From NCBI GenBank assembly GCA_047602305.1, contig JASGHO010000001.1:2480001-2544000 (forward strand): 64,000 nt of DNA, given 5' to 3'. Below, in pieces: positions 46,489 to 55,481 of the stretch. Positions within the stretch are counted from its first letter, which is position 1. The number at the start of each line of letters is the position of its first letter. The position numbers and the translations under genes were made by a program. This DNA comes from Ancrocorticia sp047602305 (lineage in GTDB: Bacteria > Actinomycetota > Actinomycetes > Actinomycetales > Actinomycetaceae). The notes beneath the pieces are model-generated. The model was not told where the DNA came from. It was given only the letters and a program-made list of their open reading frames with translations, and did no database searches.

Positions 46489-49400
46489 AGCTCCAGTTCA
46501 AGGTTCAGCAGTACCAGACTGACGCCGTTGACGCCGTCGTCGAAACCTTCGCCGGGCAACCCAAGCATGACGGCATTACTTACCGGATCGATCCCGGCAA
46601 GGTTCGCCCCGTAACCGCCCCGGCGTTGTTTGAGATGGAGGAGCGCCCGGACGCGGGCTTGCGTAACGCTGAGATTGCCTTGTCGGGGGCTCAACTTCTG
46701 GACAACATACACGCTGTGCAGCGATCACGGAACCTGCCGCTGTCAGCCAATCTTGTTGATAGCAAGGCGGCCCCCGGAGCTCCGAACCTCGATATCGAGA
46801 TGGAGACGGGAACCGGCAAGACGTACGTCTATATCAAGACGATCATGGAGCTACACAAGCGGTACGGGTGGTCGAAATACATCGTCGTCGTGCCCTCGGT
46901 GGCGATTCGTGAGGGTGTGAAGAAGACCTTCGATGTGACGGCCGAGCACTTCCAGCAGCTCTATGGAACCAAGCCACGTTCGTTCATCTACAACTCCTCC
47001 CAGCTGCATGAGCTGGAGCGTTTCAGCTCTGATGCCGGGGTGCAGGTGATGATCATCAACATCCAGGCATTTAACGCGACGGGTAAGGATAATCGCCGTA
47101 TCTACGATGAACTCGACGACTTCCAGTCCCGCCGCCCGATCGATGTGATCAGCGCCAACCGGCCCATCGTGATCATTGATGAACCGCAAAAGATCGGAGC
47201 CCCCAAGTCCTTGCAGGCGCTGTCGCGATTTAATGCACTGATGCTGCTGCGCTATTCAGCGACCCACAAGGTCGAGCACACCAAGGTGCACCGCCTCGAT
47301 GCGCTGGATGCGTATAACCAGAAGCTCGTCAAGAAGATCGCGGTGCGTGGTATCACGGTGAAGGGGCTCGCTGGATCGACGGCCTATCTGTACCTCGAAG
47401 CAATTGAGATTTCCAAAGGAGCGAAGCCTCGCGCGCGAGTGGAGATTGAGGTGCAGACCGCCACTGGGATCAAGCGTCAGGTCAAGCGCCTCGATATGGG
47501 AGCCAACCTCCATGATGTGTCGAACGGGATTGAAGCCTACAAGGGCCTGTTTATCACTGAGGTTGACGCGAACCGTGACGTGATTGAGTTGAGCAACGGT
47601 GACATAGTAGCCGCTGGACAGCTCGCAGATCGCGACGTGACGGAGGAGCAGAAGCGCCGCATCCAAATACGCGAAGTTGTGTCCGCTCATGTGGACAAGG
47701 AACGTGAGCTGTTCAGTCAGGGAATTAAGGTACTCTCGCTGTTCTTCATTGATGAGGTCGCCAAGTATCGCGATTACACTCGCGAGGACACCCTCGGTGA
47801 CTACGCCCGCATGTTTGAGGAAGAGTACGTTGTGATCCGGGATGAAGTACTTGGCGAACTTGCCATCGACACGGCAACGGAGGAGTACCAGAACTATCTT
47901 CGCCGCGATGAGGTGCGGCAGGTCCACGAGGGGTACTTCTCCATCGACAAGAAGACCAAACACCAGATCGATGGCAAGGTCTCCGGTCGAGGTGACGACA
48001 AGGGGCAGTCCACTGACGCTGACGCCTACGACCTGATCCTCAGAGACAAGGAGCGACTGCTGTCGTTTGCCGAACCGGTTCGTTTCGTCTTCTCCCACTC
48101 TGCGCTACGCGAAGGATGGGACAACCCGAACGTGTTCGTCATGGGGATGCTCAAGAAGAGCGACAACACAGTGTCCCGTCGCCAAGAGATCGGGCGCGGA
48201 CTGCGCCTGGCGGTGGACCAGCACGGGGAGCGGATGGACAACCCCGTCACGGTTCACGATATCAACGAGTTGACAGTGGTGACCGACGAGTCCTACACGG
48301 ACTTCGTCGATGGACTGCAGAAGGAGATCTCCGAATCCCTCGCCGCCCGCCCACGCAAGGCGTCGCCTAAGTTCTTCCTTGGCAAGACTATCGAGACCTC
48401 ATCGGGAAAGTCGGTCATTGAGGAGGCCGTTGCACTTGCTCTTTACAAGTACCTGGTCAGAAACGACTACGTGAACGAGGACGACACCATCTCCGAAGCC
48501 TACAAGCAGGCCAAGGAGGCTGGGACACTCGCCAAACCCACCTCGGAGTTGCTTATACCCGTCATCGATTTCGTCTGGCCGCTGATCAATGCGCTCTACC
48601 TCGATCTGCCGGTTCCGACCGATGACCGTAAGCCGAAGAAGATTCCGCTTAATGAGGCAAACTTCGCGCGCAAGGAGTTTCAAGCGCTTTGGGGCCGGAT
48701 CAATCACAAGGCGGTCTACCAAGTTGAGTTTGACTCAGACGAACTGATCCGCAAGGCGATCAGGCATGTGGACGAGCACCTCAACGTCGCGTCCATGCAG
48801 TACGTCATCCAGTCAGGAAGCCAACGTGACGAGCTGGGGGCCGATGACCTCTCCGCAGGCACAGGGTTCAAGGTGTCCACCACCGAGACTCTGACCGAGA
48901 CGGTGACGGCAGGCTCACAGGTGAAGTATGACCTGCTGGGTGAGATCGCTGAGAAGACGAAGCTGACCCGCCGCACGGTAGCTGCGATCCTGAAAGGTAT
49001 CCATCCCGGTACGTTCGGCAAGTTTCGGTTGAACCCGGAGCAGTTCATGACCGAAACTGCGCGGCTTATCAACGAGCAGAAGGCCACCGTTATCGTTGAG
49101 CACCTCGCCTACGACGCGCTCGAAGACCGATTTGATTCGGCGATCTTCACTGAGAACCAGACCGCTCAGGACTTTTCAAAAGCAGGCTCGAAGCTCACGA
49201 AGCATGTGTATGACTACGTGGTGACGGACTCCGAGATCGAGCGCGCTTTTGTCACCGAATTGGACACCAGCAAGGAAGTCGCCGTCTATGCCAAACTTCC
49301 GCGCGGATTCTTCATCCCTACCCCGGTTGGAGACTATAACCCCGACTGGGCTATCGCCTTTACGGAAGGCAGCGTTAAGCACGTCTATTTCGTGGCGGAG

Positions 49401-49562
49401 ACCAAGGGTTCTCTTTCGACGCTCCAGTTAAAAGGTGTGGAGGGCGCGAAGATTGAGTGTGCGCGCAAGTTCTTTGATTCGCTTAACAAGAAGAACAGGG
49501 GCGATGTCACCTATGAAGTTGTCACCGACTACAGCGAGCTGATGCAGCTCGTGGGGGCATGA
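46485..49562 (+). CDS. Type III restriction-modification Res helicase-nuclease
   Basis: 1025 aa. Res architecture: superfamily 2 motor with Walker A METGTGKTYV (Lys112), DEPQ at 232-235, YSATH, and the second lobe with SHSALREGWDNPNVF and RRQEIGRGLRL. The C-terminal endonuclease site of the PD-(D/E)xK type is visible as NPDWAIAF at about 951 and VAETKGS with Glu972/Lys974. Res works in complex with Mod, hydrolysing ATP and cutting when unmodified sites are met. It is the last gene of the operon; a 55-bp palindromic repeat follows. Confidence 0.95.
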   Translation: MKLQFKVQQYQTDAVDAVVETFAGQPKHDGITYRIDPGKVRPVTAPALFEMEERPDAGLRNAEIALSGAQLLDNIHAVQRSRNLPLSANLVDSKAAPGAPNLDIEMETGTGKTYVYIKTIMELHKRYGWSKYIVVVPSVAIREGVKKTFDVTAEHFQQLYGTKPRSFIYNSSQLHELERFSSDAGVQVMIINIQAFNATGKDNRRIYDELDDFQSRRPIDVISANRPIVIIDEPQKIGAPKSLQALSRFNALMLLRYSATHKVEHTKVHRLDALDAYNQKLVKKIAVRGITVKGLAGSTAYLYLEAIEISKGAKPRARVEIEVQTATGIKRQVKRLDMGANLHDVSNGIEAYKGLFITEVDANRDVIELSNGDIVAAGQLADRDVTEEQKRRIQIREVVSAHVDKERELFSQGIKVLSLFFIDEVAKYRDYTREDTLGDYARMFEEEYVVIRDEVLGELAIDTATEEYQNYLRRDEVRQVHEGYFSIDKKTKHQIDGKVSGRGDDKGQSTDADAYDLILRDKERLLSFAEPVRFVFSHSALREGWDNPNVFVMGMLKKSDNTVSRRQEIGRGLRLAVDQHGERMDNPVTVHDINELTVVTDESYTDFVDGLQKEISESLAARPRKASPKFFLGKTIETSSGKSVIEEAVALALYKYLVRNDYVNEDDTISEAYKQAKEAGTLAKPTSELLIPVIDFVWPLINALYLDLPVPTDDRKPKKIPLNEANFARKEFQALWGRINHKAVYQVEFDSDELIRKAIRHVDEHLNVASMQYVIQSGSQRDELGADDLSAGTGFKVSTTETLTETVTAGSQVKYDLLGEIAEKTKLTRRTVAAILKGIHPGTFGKFRLNPEQFMTETARLINEQKATVIVEHLAYDALEDRFDSAIFTENQTAQDFSKAGSKLTKHVYDYVVTDSEIERAFVTELDTSKEVAVYAKLPRGFFIPTPVGDYNPDWAIAFTEGSVKHVYFVAETKGSLSTLQLKGVEGAKIECARKFFDSLNKKNRGDVTYEVVTDYSELMQLVGA

Positions 49563-49640
49563 GGACATCGTTCTGCAATCTCGTTTCGAACACTCAGCCG
49601 GTTGTTTATGAAGGGCGGTTCTGGAATCTGTTTCCTAATT

Positions 49641-49695
49641 GGCCTCTGAGCGGCAAGCCGTGCCGTATACGGCGAGGGATGTCGCTGTGGAGGCC
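49641..49695. repeat. 55-bp palindromic repeat, copy B
   Basis: Inverted copy of the 14171-14225 element: same length, same GGCCT/AGGCC ends and GCCGTATACGGC centre, with only a handful of differences. It sits just downstream of the defence operon, 94 bp before the MMPL gene. Confidence 0.85.
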
Positions 49696-49788
49696 ATATA
49701 GTTTGCCAACCACGGCTTTGTAGCTTTAGCGGCTGGATCTGAATATATTTGCCAATAATAAACAACCGAGGCTTGTGAGGATCGCATC

Positions 49789-52059
49789 ATGATGAAATCC
49801 CAGCTCACGACTCCTTCGCGGGAAGCAACGCCCTCAGGGACGACGACGTCGTCCTCAACTCCAGTACGAAACCGCTGGCTTCGGGCGCTCCTGCCGGCGC
49901 TCGTCATCATTGTCTGGTTTGCGTTGGCGGGAGTGGGAGGACCTTACTTCGGCAAGATCGATGAAGTCTCGTCGAATGATCAGACGTCCTACCTGCCGGA
50001 GTCGGCTGATGCCACGTACGTCCAGGAAAGACTAGGTGACTTCGCCAAAACCAATGCGATACCGGCCGTCGTCGTCCTAGTTGGCGACGAGAAGTTGACC
50101 AAGGGGGAGGTGAAGGTGCTCCAGGCAGCGATGGAAGATATTGCTGATATCCCGGGTGTTGAAGGTGCGTCGCCCTTGATTCCTTCGGAGGATGGCCGGG
50201 CGCTCGAGGCGTTTCTGCCGATTGATCGCGAGGCCGACATCGGTGAGGTGGTCTCCCAGGTTGAAGAGCATCTGAAGTCGGTGGCTCCGGACGGCGTGCA
50301 GACGTATGTCACCGGCCCGGCGGGATTCGCCGCCGACCTCATCGAAGCGTTTTCCGGTATTGACGGGATCCTGCTGGCCGTTGCGCTGGCTGCGGTGTTC
50401 ATCATCCTGATTGTCGTTTACCGTTCGCTTCTCCTTCCGATCGCGGTTCTCTCCACGAGTGTGTTCGCCTTGACCGTAGCCCTGCTAACTGTGTGGTGGC
50501 TGGCGAAAGCGGGCATCCTGCTACTCAGCGGACAAACCCAGGGTATTCTGTTCATCCTGGTCATTGGCGCTGCCACCGACTACTCCCTGCTCTACGTTGC
50601 CCGCTACCGCGAGGCGCTGCGGGTGTACGAGGACAAGCTCGCTGCCAGCAAGGTGGCGTGGCGGCGCTCGTTCGAGCCGATCGTGGCGTCCGGCGGAACC
50701 GTCATCGCCGGACTGCTCTGCCTGCTCCTCAGTGACCTGAAGTCCAACAGTGGTTTGGGGCCGGTCGCGGCCATCGGAATCATCTTCGCGATGCTCTCGG
50801 CGCTGACGCTACTGCCGTCAATTCTTCTGGTGTTCGGGCGTGGCGTCTTCTGGCCGCGCAAACCCGCCTTCGAACCAGAGGTGGTTGCGGCGGAAAGTGG
50901 CATGCCCACTCGGGGCATGTGGCCCAAGATCGCCCCGAGTATCCGGACGCGAAGCCGTCAGATCTGGGTTGTCACCACCCTCCTGTTGTTTGTCGGGGCG
51001 GCGGGAGTAACCCAGCTCCGGGCCGACGGCGTCCCGCAATCGGACCTCGTCCTCACCACCTCCCAAGCGCGCGACGGGCAAGAAGCCCTCGGAGAACACT
51101 TCCCCGGAGGATCGGGAAGCCCCGCGTATGTCCTGGTTCCCGAGGACCTGCTTCAGGAGACCACCGATGTGCTTCTCGCCCATTCCGGGGTCGACGGCGT
51201 CGCGGTTCTCAGCAAGGAGAGCGTTGCCGGATCCGCGCCTGTGACGGAGAAGGGGATTGGGGTCGCTGGCCCTCCGGGAACTCCGGTACCGGAACCGACG
51301 GTAGTTGACGGGAACGTTATGCTTCAGGCCACGCTGGCCGACTCGGCTGACTCCGCGGCTGCCGAAACAACCATTCGTGAGCTGCGGGCGCAGTTTGCGC
51401 TGGGGGTTGGCGATGCCGGGGTTGGCGATGCCGGGGTGGGTGATGCGAGGGTTAGCGATGCCGGGGCGGGCGCGGTGAAAGTTGGCGGGGTGACCGCCAC
51501 CGCCATCGATACCAAGGACGCCTCCATACATGACCGCATGCTGATTATTCCGATCGTTCTGGTGGTCATCCTGTTGGTCCTCATGATCCTGCTCCGTTCC
51601 GTGTTTGCCCCGGTCATTCTGATTCTCACCACGGTGCTCTCCTTCGGCACGGCGATGGGAGTCTCGGCCATCGTCTTCAATCACTTGTTGGGGCTGCCGG
51701 GAGCTGATCCCGCCGTGCCGCTCTACGGATTTGTGTTCCTGGTGGCGTTGGGGATTGACTACAACATCTTCCTCGCCACCCGCGTTCATGAGGAAGCCAA
51801 GCGGCACGGAACACGGGAAGGAGTTCTTCGTGGTCTTGGTTTGACGGGCGGCGTTATTACGTCGGCCGGATTGGTGCTGGCGGCAACGTTTGCCGCTCTC
51901 GGAGTCCTTCCCATCCTGTTCCTGTTGCAGTTGGCTTTCATCGTTTCATTCGGTGTACTGCTGGATACGTTCCTTGTCAGAGCGCTCCTCGTACCTGCCC
52001 TGTTCTACGACATCGGGCCAAAGATCTGGTGGCCCTCAAAGCTCGCCTCGCAGGAGTGA
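49789..52059 (+). CDS. MMPL/RND-family transporter
   Basis: 756 aa (ATG at 49789 or 49792). Twelve helices in the two-half MMPL layout: one helix (ALLPALVIIVWFALAGVGG), a ~170-aa external loop, helices 2-6 with GAATDYSLLYVARYREAL, then the second half with VALGIDYNIFLATRVHEEA. These GxxxDY-type motifs carry the proton relay. It exports lipids or drugs across the membrane by proton motive force; the substrate is unknown. The second external loop holds a 15-bp DNA repeat (51406-51465, four units) encoding VGDAG-like repeats, so the loop can expand or shrink. No partner gene. Confidence 0.92.
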   Translation: MMKSQLTTPSREATPSGTTTSSSTPVRNRWLRALLPALVIIVWFALAGVGGPYFGKIDEVSSNDQTSYLPESADATYVQERLGDFAKTNAIPAVVVLVGDEKLTKGEVKVLQAAMEDIADIPGVEGASPLIPSEDGRALEAFLPIDREADIGEVVSQVEEHLKSVAPDGVQTYVTGPAGFAADLIEAFSGIDGILLAVALAAVFIILIVVYRSLLLPIAVLSTSVFALTVALLTVWWLAKAGILLLSGQTQGILFILVIGAATDYSLLYVARYREALRVYEDKLAASKVAWRRSFEPIVASGGTVIAGLLCLLLSDLKSNSGLGPVAAIGIIFAMLSALTLLPSILLVFGRGVFWPRKPAFEPEVVAAESGMPTRGMWPKIAPSIRTRSRQIWVVTTLLLFVGAAGVTQLRADGVPQSDLVLTTSQARDGQEALGEHFPGGSGSPAYVLVPEDLLQETTDVLLAHSGVDGVAVLSKESVAGSAPVTEKGIGVAGPPGTPVPEPTVVDGNVMLQATLADSADSAAAETTIRELRAQFALGVGDAGVGDAGVGDARVSDAGAGAVKVGGVTATAIDTKDASIHDRMLIIPIVLVVILLVLMILLRSVFAPVILILTTVLSFGTAMGVSAIVFNHLLGLPGADPAVPLYGFVFLVALGIDYNIFLATRVHEEAKRHGTREGVLRGLGLTGGVITSAGLVLAATFAALGVLPILFLLQLAFIVSFGVLLDTFLVRALLVPALFYDIGPKIWWPSKLASQE
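51406..51465 (+). repeat. 15-bp in-frame tandem repeat in the MMPL gene
   Basis: GTTGGCGATGCCGGG twice perfectly (51406-51435), then two diverged units to 51465. It encodes a Val-Gly-Asp-Ala-Gly repeat in an extracytoplasmic loop. Confidence 0.9.
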
Positions 52060-52072
52060 GGGAGGGTTCAGA

Positions 52073-52116
52073 TGCGGATGGGATGGTAGGAACCGTGCGG
52101 ATGGGATGGTAGGAAC
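52073..52116 (+). repeat. 21-bp direct repeat after the MMPL gene
   Basis: The same 21 bp, beginning TGCGGATGGGATGG, occurs at 52073-52093 and 52096-52116 with a 2-bp gap. Confidence 0.9.
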
Positions 52117-52136
52117 GTCCGTAACAGAAAATGTTG

Positions 52137-52173
52137 GAGGCCCGGGCTTGCTGCTGTTGCAAGTCCGGGCCTC
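52137..52173. terminator. Terminator hairpin at the left edge of the cassette array
   Basis: GAGGCCCGGGCTTGC (52137-52151) pairs with GCAAGTCCGGGCCTC (52159-52173). The same hairpin recurs at 58911-58940, and its left arm alone at 57574-57586. It marks the left border of a repeated unit. Confidence 0.85.
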
Positions 52174-52816
52174 TTACCAACATTGGGCGTGGCGAACCAA
52201 CATCGCCTGGCCCTTGGGTGTGGGTTCGATAGGTCTCCTTGAGGGTTGTGGTTGTTGCTATTGGTGTGATCACTGCTGTTGTTGCTGGGGCCATGGTTGC
52301 TCCCCACGGTTGTTGTCGTGGCTACGCTGCTGTTGCCATGACTGTGGTTGCGGTCGTTGTTTATAACTAGTGCTGTTGTGGGGTTTTTGCCATGGACATG
52401 GTTGCTGTCGTGGCTATAACCGTCGTGGGGTTGTTGTGTTTGTGGTGGGGGCTGTGTCTGGTGTTGTAGGAAAGACACAGCCCCCAGGTGTTCCCGGTAT
52501 GTTCCGTGTTTGCGTGGTACACGGGCCGGGGGTGCCTGCCTCGATATCCCAGGGAAGGAACCGGGTTATCTGGTAGGCGGTTGAACTTGTCAGATTGGGC
52601 CGCGTGAAGGCCCTGTGTTGGTGTTCCAGTGAACGGGTAGAACACCAATGACAAGTTCGGGGTGCGTGAAGAGGAAAAGTGGGAGCGTGAGGAGGAAAGG
52701 AGGGTGTGAAGAGGAAAGTGAGGGGTGAAGCAAACCCGCAAGGTCAGGCTTTAACCAGCACACCACTCGGTGTACATAGTCCTAAGTCTTTGAGATTGTG
52801 CGGGGGAAGTTTCTGA
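52174..52816. other. GT-rich non-coding interval
   Basis: About 640 bp without a firm gene. 52240-52470 is unusually rich in GTT/GTG. It holds one reading frame of hydrophobic codons broken by a TAG (52239-52370, 43 codons; 52392-52469, 25 codons), ending in the hairpin GGGGGCTGTGTCT/AGACACAGCCCCC (52447-52485). The minus strand of this stretch is CAAC-rich like the leaders of the three membrane-protein genes, so it may be a decayed copy of such a leader. The stretch 52640-52740 is GA-rich. Confidence 0.4.
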
Positions 52817-53218
52817 TTACTTGGTGAAAGCAGCGACCAGGGCCTTGGCGATGACGCGAGCATCGGAGGTGCCGTCGGTGGCGGGGGCGAGCTCGACCAG
52901 GTTCATGTCGCCACGGACAACGTTGATGAAGGTGGGGATGATAGCCAGGCCGGAGGTTGCGAGGAAAGCACCGAAAGCGCCACCGGTATGGAAGGAGTAC
53001 TTGACGAAACCACCCTGGGCACCTGCAACAAGCTGGCCGTCAACAACCTTGCCAGCGCCAGCCTTGAGGATCGCAGCGATCACGGCGGCGGGCAGAGCCA
53101 ACGCCACCAACACGATGAGAGAAATGACAACATCTGCGATCCGCTTAACCGGGAACTTGACGAGCTCGACCGAGTCATTGATCTGGACAGAAGCGAGGGG
53201 AGCAATGGTGTTGTTCAT
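52817..53218 (-). CDS. Small membrane protein of unknown function, paralogue 1
   Basis: 133 aa; AGAGG lies 7 bp before the ATG. After a variable N-terminus (MNNTIAPLASVQINDS) comes a basic VKRIADVV and a strong transmembrane helix (ISLIVLVALALPAAVIAAIL, ~31-50). A Gly-rich stretch (KAGAGKVV, VAGAQGGF) and a second, weaker apolar segment follow (GGAFGAFLATSGLAIIPTF, ~77-95); the end is soluble (RGDMNLVELAPATDG, ARVIAKAL). Two near-identical paralogues lie at 54851 and 59058 under the same promoter and leader. I recognise no family. Size and topology resemble holins or pore-forming peptides, but that is only analogy. The leader suggests high expression. Confidence 0.8.
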   Translation of the reverse strand: MNNTIAPLASVQINDSVELVKFPVKRIADVVISLIVLVALALPAAVIAAILKAGAGKVVDGQLVAGAQGGFVKYSFHTGGAFGAFLATSGLAIIPTFINVVRGDMNLVELAPATDGTSDARVIAKALVAAFTK

Positions 53219-53277
53219 GAGAAAACCTCTGTGGTGTTGGTGTTGGTTATGTTGGTGTTGGTCTCGCTTTCGCGATA

Positions 53278-53305
53278 GCTATAAGTTAGCACAAACTAAA
53301 TGTAA
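53278..53305 (-). promoter_or_regulatory. Promoter of membrane-protein paralogue 1
   Basis: Read on the minus strand: TTACAT, 16 bp, TATAGC. The transcript would open with a small TCGC-GAAA-GCGA hairpin and a leader of repeated ACCAAC/ACCAACACC up to the ribosome binding site. The block 53219 to about 53400 is almost identical ahead of all three paralogues. Confidence 0.6.
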
Positions 53306-53468
53306 CCACTCCATTAAGTAATGAACACTTGAATGACAAACATGCAAAACACCAGGTCAATACCAGTGTGGGTATGTAAAGTGTTGTGCATCACATTTTG
53401 GTGAAGTATTCGCAGGGCCCCTCCGCCACAAGGAGTTTTGGGGAGTCGTCACTGCCGCTATCGGGCTG

Positions 53469-53985
53469 TATTGTCGACATATTCCCTGGTCAAGACTATG
53501 CGTCTAGTCGAAGTGTTTGAACCCAAGCATCCTTGAACGGTTCACATTCTTTGCGAGGCCTGCTCGATCCCGTATATCTGGGAGCCACTCGCCAGATCGT
53601 CTTGACCGTTACCTAAAGCCCTGGAGGGCTTGTTTGCTTATTTCCAGCCTCGTGGGGCTGCCCCTAAGCTGGGGCTTGCTCGGTCTCGAAGGACCTACTT
53701 TCATTTTCAATCCCTGTGGGATTGAAGTTGTTTGGCAACACCACACTGCCAACCTGTCTCTTCGGGCACCACCCCGTTGAGACTGAAGATTTCCGACTCT
53801 CGCCGACCAACATCTTCTTGAACCAACACCATAACTATAGCCAACCACCCATGTCCTGCACCTCCACCAAAAGTCGGGACTTTTAATCCAACTAAAGTAG
53901 GAGAACCCCACAAACTACAGAAGCAGAAACCCCTGCGAGCTATAGAACCTCGCCGACACAGGACGTCGTCGTCGGATGTGGGGTG
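53469..53985 (+). ncRNA. Stem-loop array repeat, copy 1 (candidate structured RNA)
   Basis: About 515 bp of non-coding repeat. From 53616 to 53783 seven short hairpins follow each other at steps of about 15-30 bp: AAGCCC/GGGCTT (53616-53631), CAGCC/GGCTG (53645-53660), GCCCC/GGGGC (53660-53675), GGTC/GACC (53682-53695), CAATCCC/GGGATTG (53708-53724), TTGGCA/TGCCAA (53732-53752) and GTCTC/GAGAC with an inner CGGG/CCCG (53756-53783). GAAGAT/ATCTTC and AAAAGTC/GACTTTT hairpins follow. The plus strand is the likelier RNA. No ORF survives comparison with the other copies: this one has one extra C at about 53792. Confidence 0.55.
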
Positions 53986-54128
53986 GGCTGTTGGTGGAGA
54001 ACAATCTTCACTGGGCCCAGGAATCTGGCTGTGGTCCAAACGTACTTTGATCGCCAACGATTTGCTTGGATGCTTTTCCCATTCAACGAACCAAGGGGCT
54101 GTGGCCAGATCGGCGCGGTAAGTGACGG

Positions 54129-54503
54129 CTAATTCGCGTTAAGCATTTCCTGAAGTCGATTTGCGATCACATTGACCTCCAGGTGGTCGGAAGCAACAGC
54201 AATGATCAGTTCGTACCACTGGTCATCACTGACTGCTCGATCACTTATGCCGTTGCTGTTAAGAATCAGGCTTGCGAGGAGAAAGCCCAACCGCTTGTTG
54301 CCGTCAATGAGTGGGTGATTCCGTTCGACCGAGTCGAGCAGTGCTGCCACCTTGGTCCAGATAGTGGGGTACATTTCCTGACCCAACAATGTTGTAAGCG
54401 GCCTGTCAATGCATGCCGCTAGGAGGCCCCAGTCTCGTGATGCGTACCCGCGGTCGACGAGCCATGCTTGGATGTCGTCGAATTGGGGCCACCAAATGCT
54501 CAT
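54129..54503 (-). CDS. doc: Doc/Fic-family toxin
   Basis: 124 aa. The Fic active-site motif of Doc toxins is visible as HPLIDGNKRLGF with catalytic His63, and the preceding helices (RDWGLLAACIDRPLTTL) match the family. Doc-type enzymes phosphorylate EF-Tu or AMPylate targets to stop growth. The ATG overlaps the antitoxin stop (ATGA). It is cargo between repeat copies 1 and 2. Confidence 0.93.
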   Translation of the reverse strand: MSIWWPQFDDIQAWLVDRGYASRDWGLLAACIDRPLTTLLGQEMYPTIWTKVAALLDSVERNHPLIDGNKRLGFLLASLILNSNGISDRAVSDDQWYELIIAVASDHLEVNVIANRLQEMLNAN

Positions 54504-54703
54504 TGGGCCAAGCGATCAAGTAGCTCGCTTCGATCTTCACTGATCTGGTCGAGGAGCGTGAACGTGTAATTCCGGGCGCGCCTACGTTCCCAAGCCTCGC
54601 GGACTAGCGATGCAATGAGCTGGTTCTTGGAGGTTGCATCCTCCTCTGCCAGCTCGTTTAGCATTCTGTCTTCGTCCGGTGAAAGCCGTAATTGCATAGC
54701 CAT
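54500..54703 (-). CDS. Antitoxin, ribbon-helix-helix type, partner of Doc
   Basis: 67 aa. MQLRLSPDEDRMLNELAEE and SKNQLIASLVREAWERR are the strand-helix-helix of a ribbon-helix-helix DNA-binding protein; the C-terminal tail would cover the toxin. Doc is more often paired with Phd/AbrB-type antitoxins, so this is an alternative pairing. The palindrome at 54711-54729 just upstream is the likely operator. Confidence 0.85.
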   Translation of the reverse strand: MAMQLRLSPDEDRMLNELAEEDATSKNQLIASLVREAWERRRARNYTFTLLDQISEDRSELLDRLAQ

Positions 54704-54710
54704 GAGGTCA

Positions 54711-54729
54711 TGGTACCGCAGTGGTACCA
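54711..54729. promoter_or_regulatory. Operator-like palindrome ahead of the Doc module
   Basis: TGGTACC (54711-54717) and GGTACCA (54723-54729) around 5 bp, ending 7 bp from the antitoxin start. Suited to autorepression by the antitoxin. Confidence 0.65.
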
Positions 54730-54850
54730 GGGGCGGAAGGTGGTGACTAGGTCCTAGATGTTCGACGGCTTGAGGGCCGGATCTTTGGGGTTGCGTGAGT
54801 GGGAAAAGTAAAGGTGTGGGGAGGAAGAACGCGAGGAGGGAAGTTTCCGA

Positions 54851-55240
54851 TTACTTGGTGAAAGCGGCGGTCAGGGCCTTGGCGATGACGCGAGCGTCGG
54901 AGGTGCCGTCGGTGGCGGGGGCGAGCTCGACCAGGTTCATGTCGCCACGGACAACGTTGAAGAAGGTGGGGATGATAGCCAGGCCGGAGGTTGCGAGGAA
55001 GGAACCGAAAGCGCCACCGGTGTGGAAGGAGTACTTGACGAAACCACCCTGGGCACCTGCAACGAGCTGGGCGTCAACAACCTTGCCTGCGCCAGCCTTG
55101 AGGATCGCAGCGATCACGGCGGCGGGCAGAGCCAACGCCACCAACACGATGAGAGAAATGACAACATCTGCGATCCGCTTCACAGAAACGACCTGGACGG
55201 GAGCGGAAACAAAAACGGGGGAAGCAATGGTGTTGTTCAT
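54851..55240 (-). CDS. Small membrane protein of unknown function, paralogue 2
   Basis: 129 aa. From VKRIADVV onward it is almost identical to paralogue 1. The N-terminus differs (MNNTIASPVFVSAPVQVVS) and the end reads AKALTAAFTK. Same transmembrane helix, Gly-rich linker and second apolar segment. Same promoter (55300-55327) and leader. The downstream flank (54789-54848, GTGAGTGGGAAAAG) is shared with paralogue 3, so the duplicated block extends past the gene. It lies between the Doc module and repeat copy 2. Confidence 0.8.
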   Translation of the reverse strand: MNNTIASPVFVSAPVQVVSVKRIADVVISLIVLVALALPAAVIAAILKAGAGKVVDAQLVAGAQGGFVKYSFHTGGAFGSFLATSGLAIIPTFFNVVRGDMNLVELAPATDGTSDARVIAKALTAAFTK

Positions 55241-55299
55241 GAGAAAACCTCTGTGGTGTTGGTGTTGGTTATGTTGGTGTTGGTCTCGCTTTCGCGATA

Positions 55300-55327
55300 G
55301 CTATAAGTTAGCACAAACTAAATGTAA
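55300..55327 (-). promoter_or_regulatory. Promoter of membrane-protein paralogue 2
   Basis: Minus strand TTACAT - 16 bp - TATAGC, identical to copies 1 and 3, followed by the same GAAA-loop hairpin and ACCAAC-repeat leader. Confidence 0.6.
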
Positions 55328-55481
55328 CTACTCCATTAAGTAATGAACACTTGAGTGACAAACATGCAAAACGCCAGGTCAATACCAGTATAGGTATGTA
55401 AAGTGTTGTGTGTCACATCTTGCGAAACGTTCGTGAGGATCACTGGTAAATGAGGAGTCTTTAAGAACTTATCAGTCCGAC

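Noticed and set aside
52068..52478. Minus-strand ORF rich in Asn/His/Thr/Pro opposite the GT-rich tract
   Set aside because: Low-complexity translation of a CAAC-rich strand that also runs through two terminator hairpins; no ribosome binding site.
53609..53911. Minus-strand ORF inside the stem-loop repeat (MGFSYFSWIKSP...), with relatives in the other copies
   Set aside because: Copies differ by single-base indels that shift the frame, two frames look equally 'conserved', and there is no good ribosome binding site. Conservation is at the nucleotide/hairpin level.
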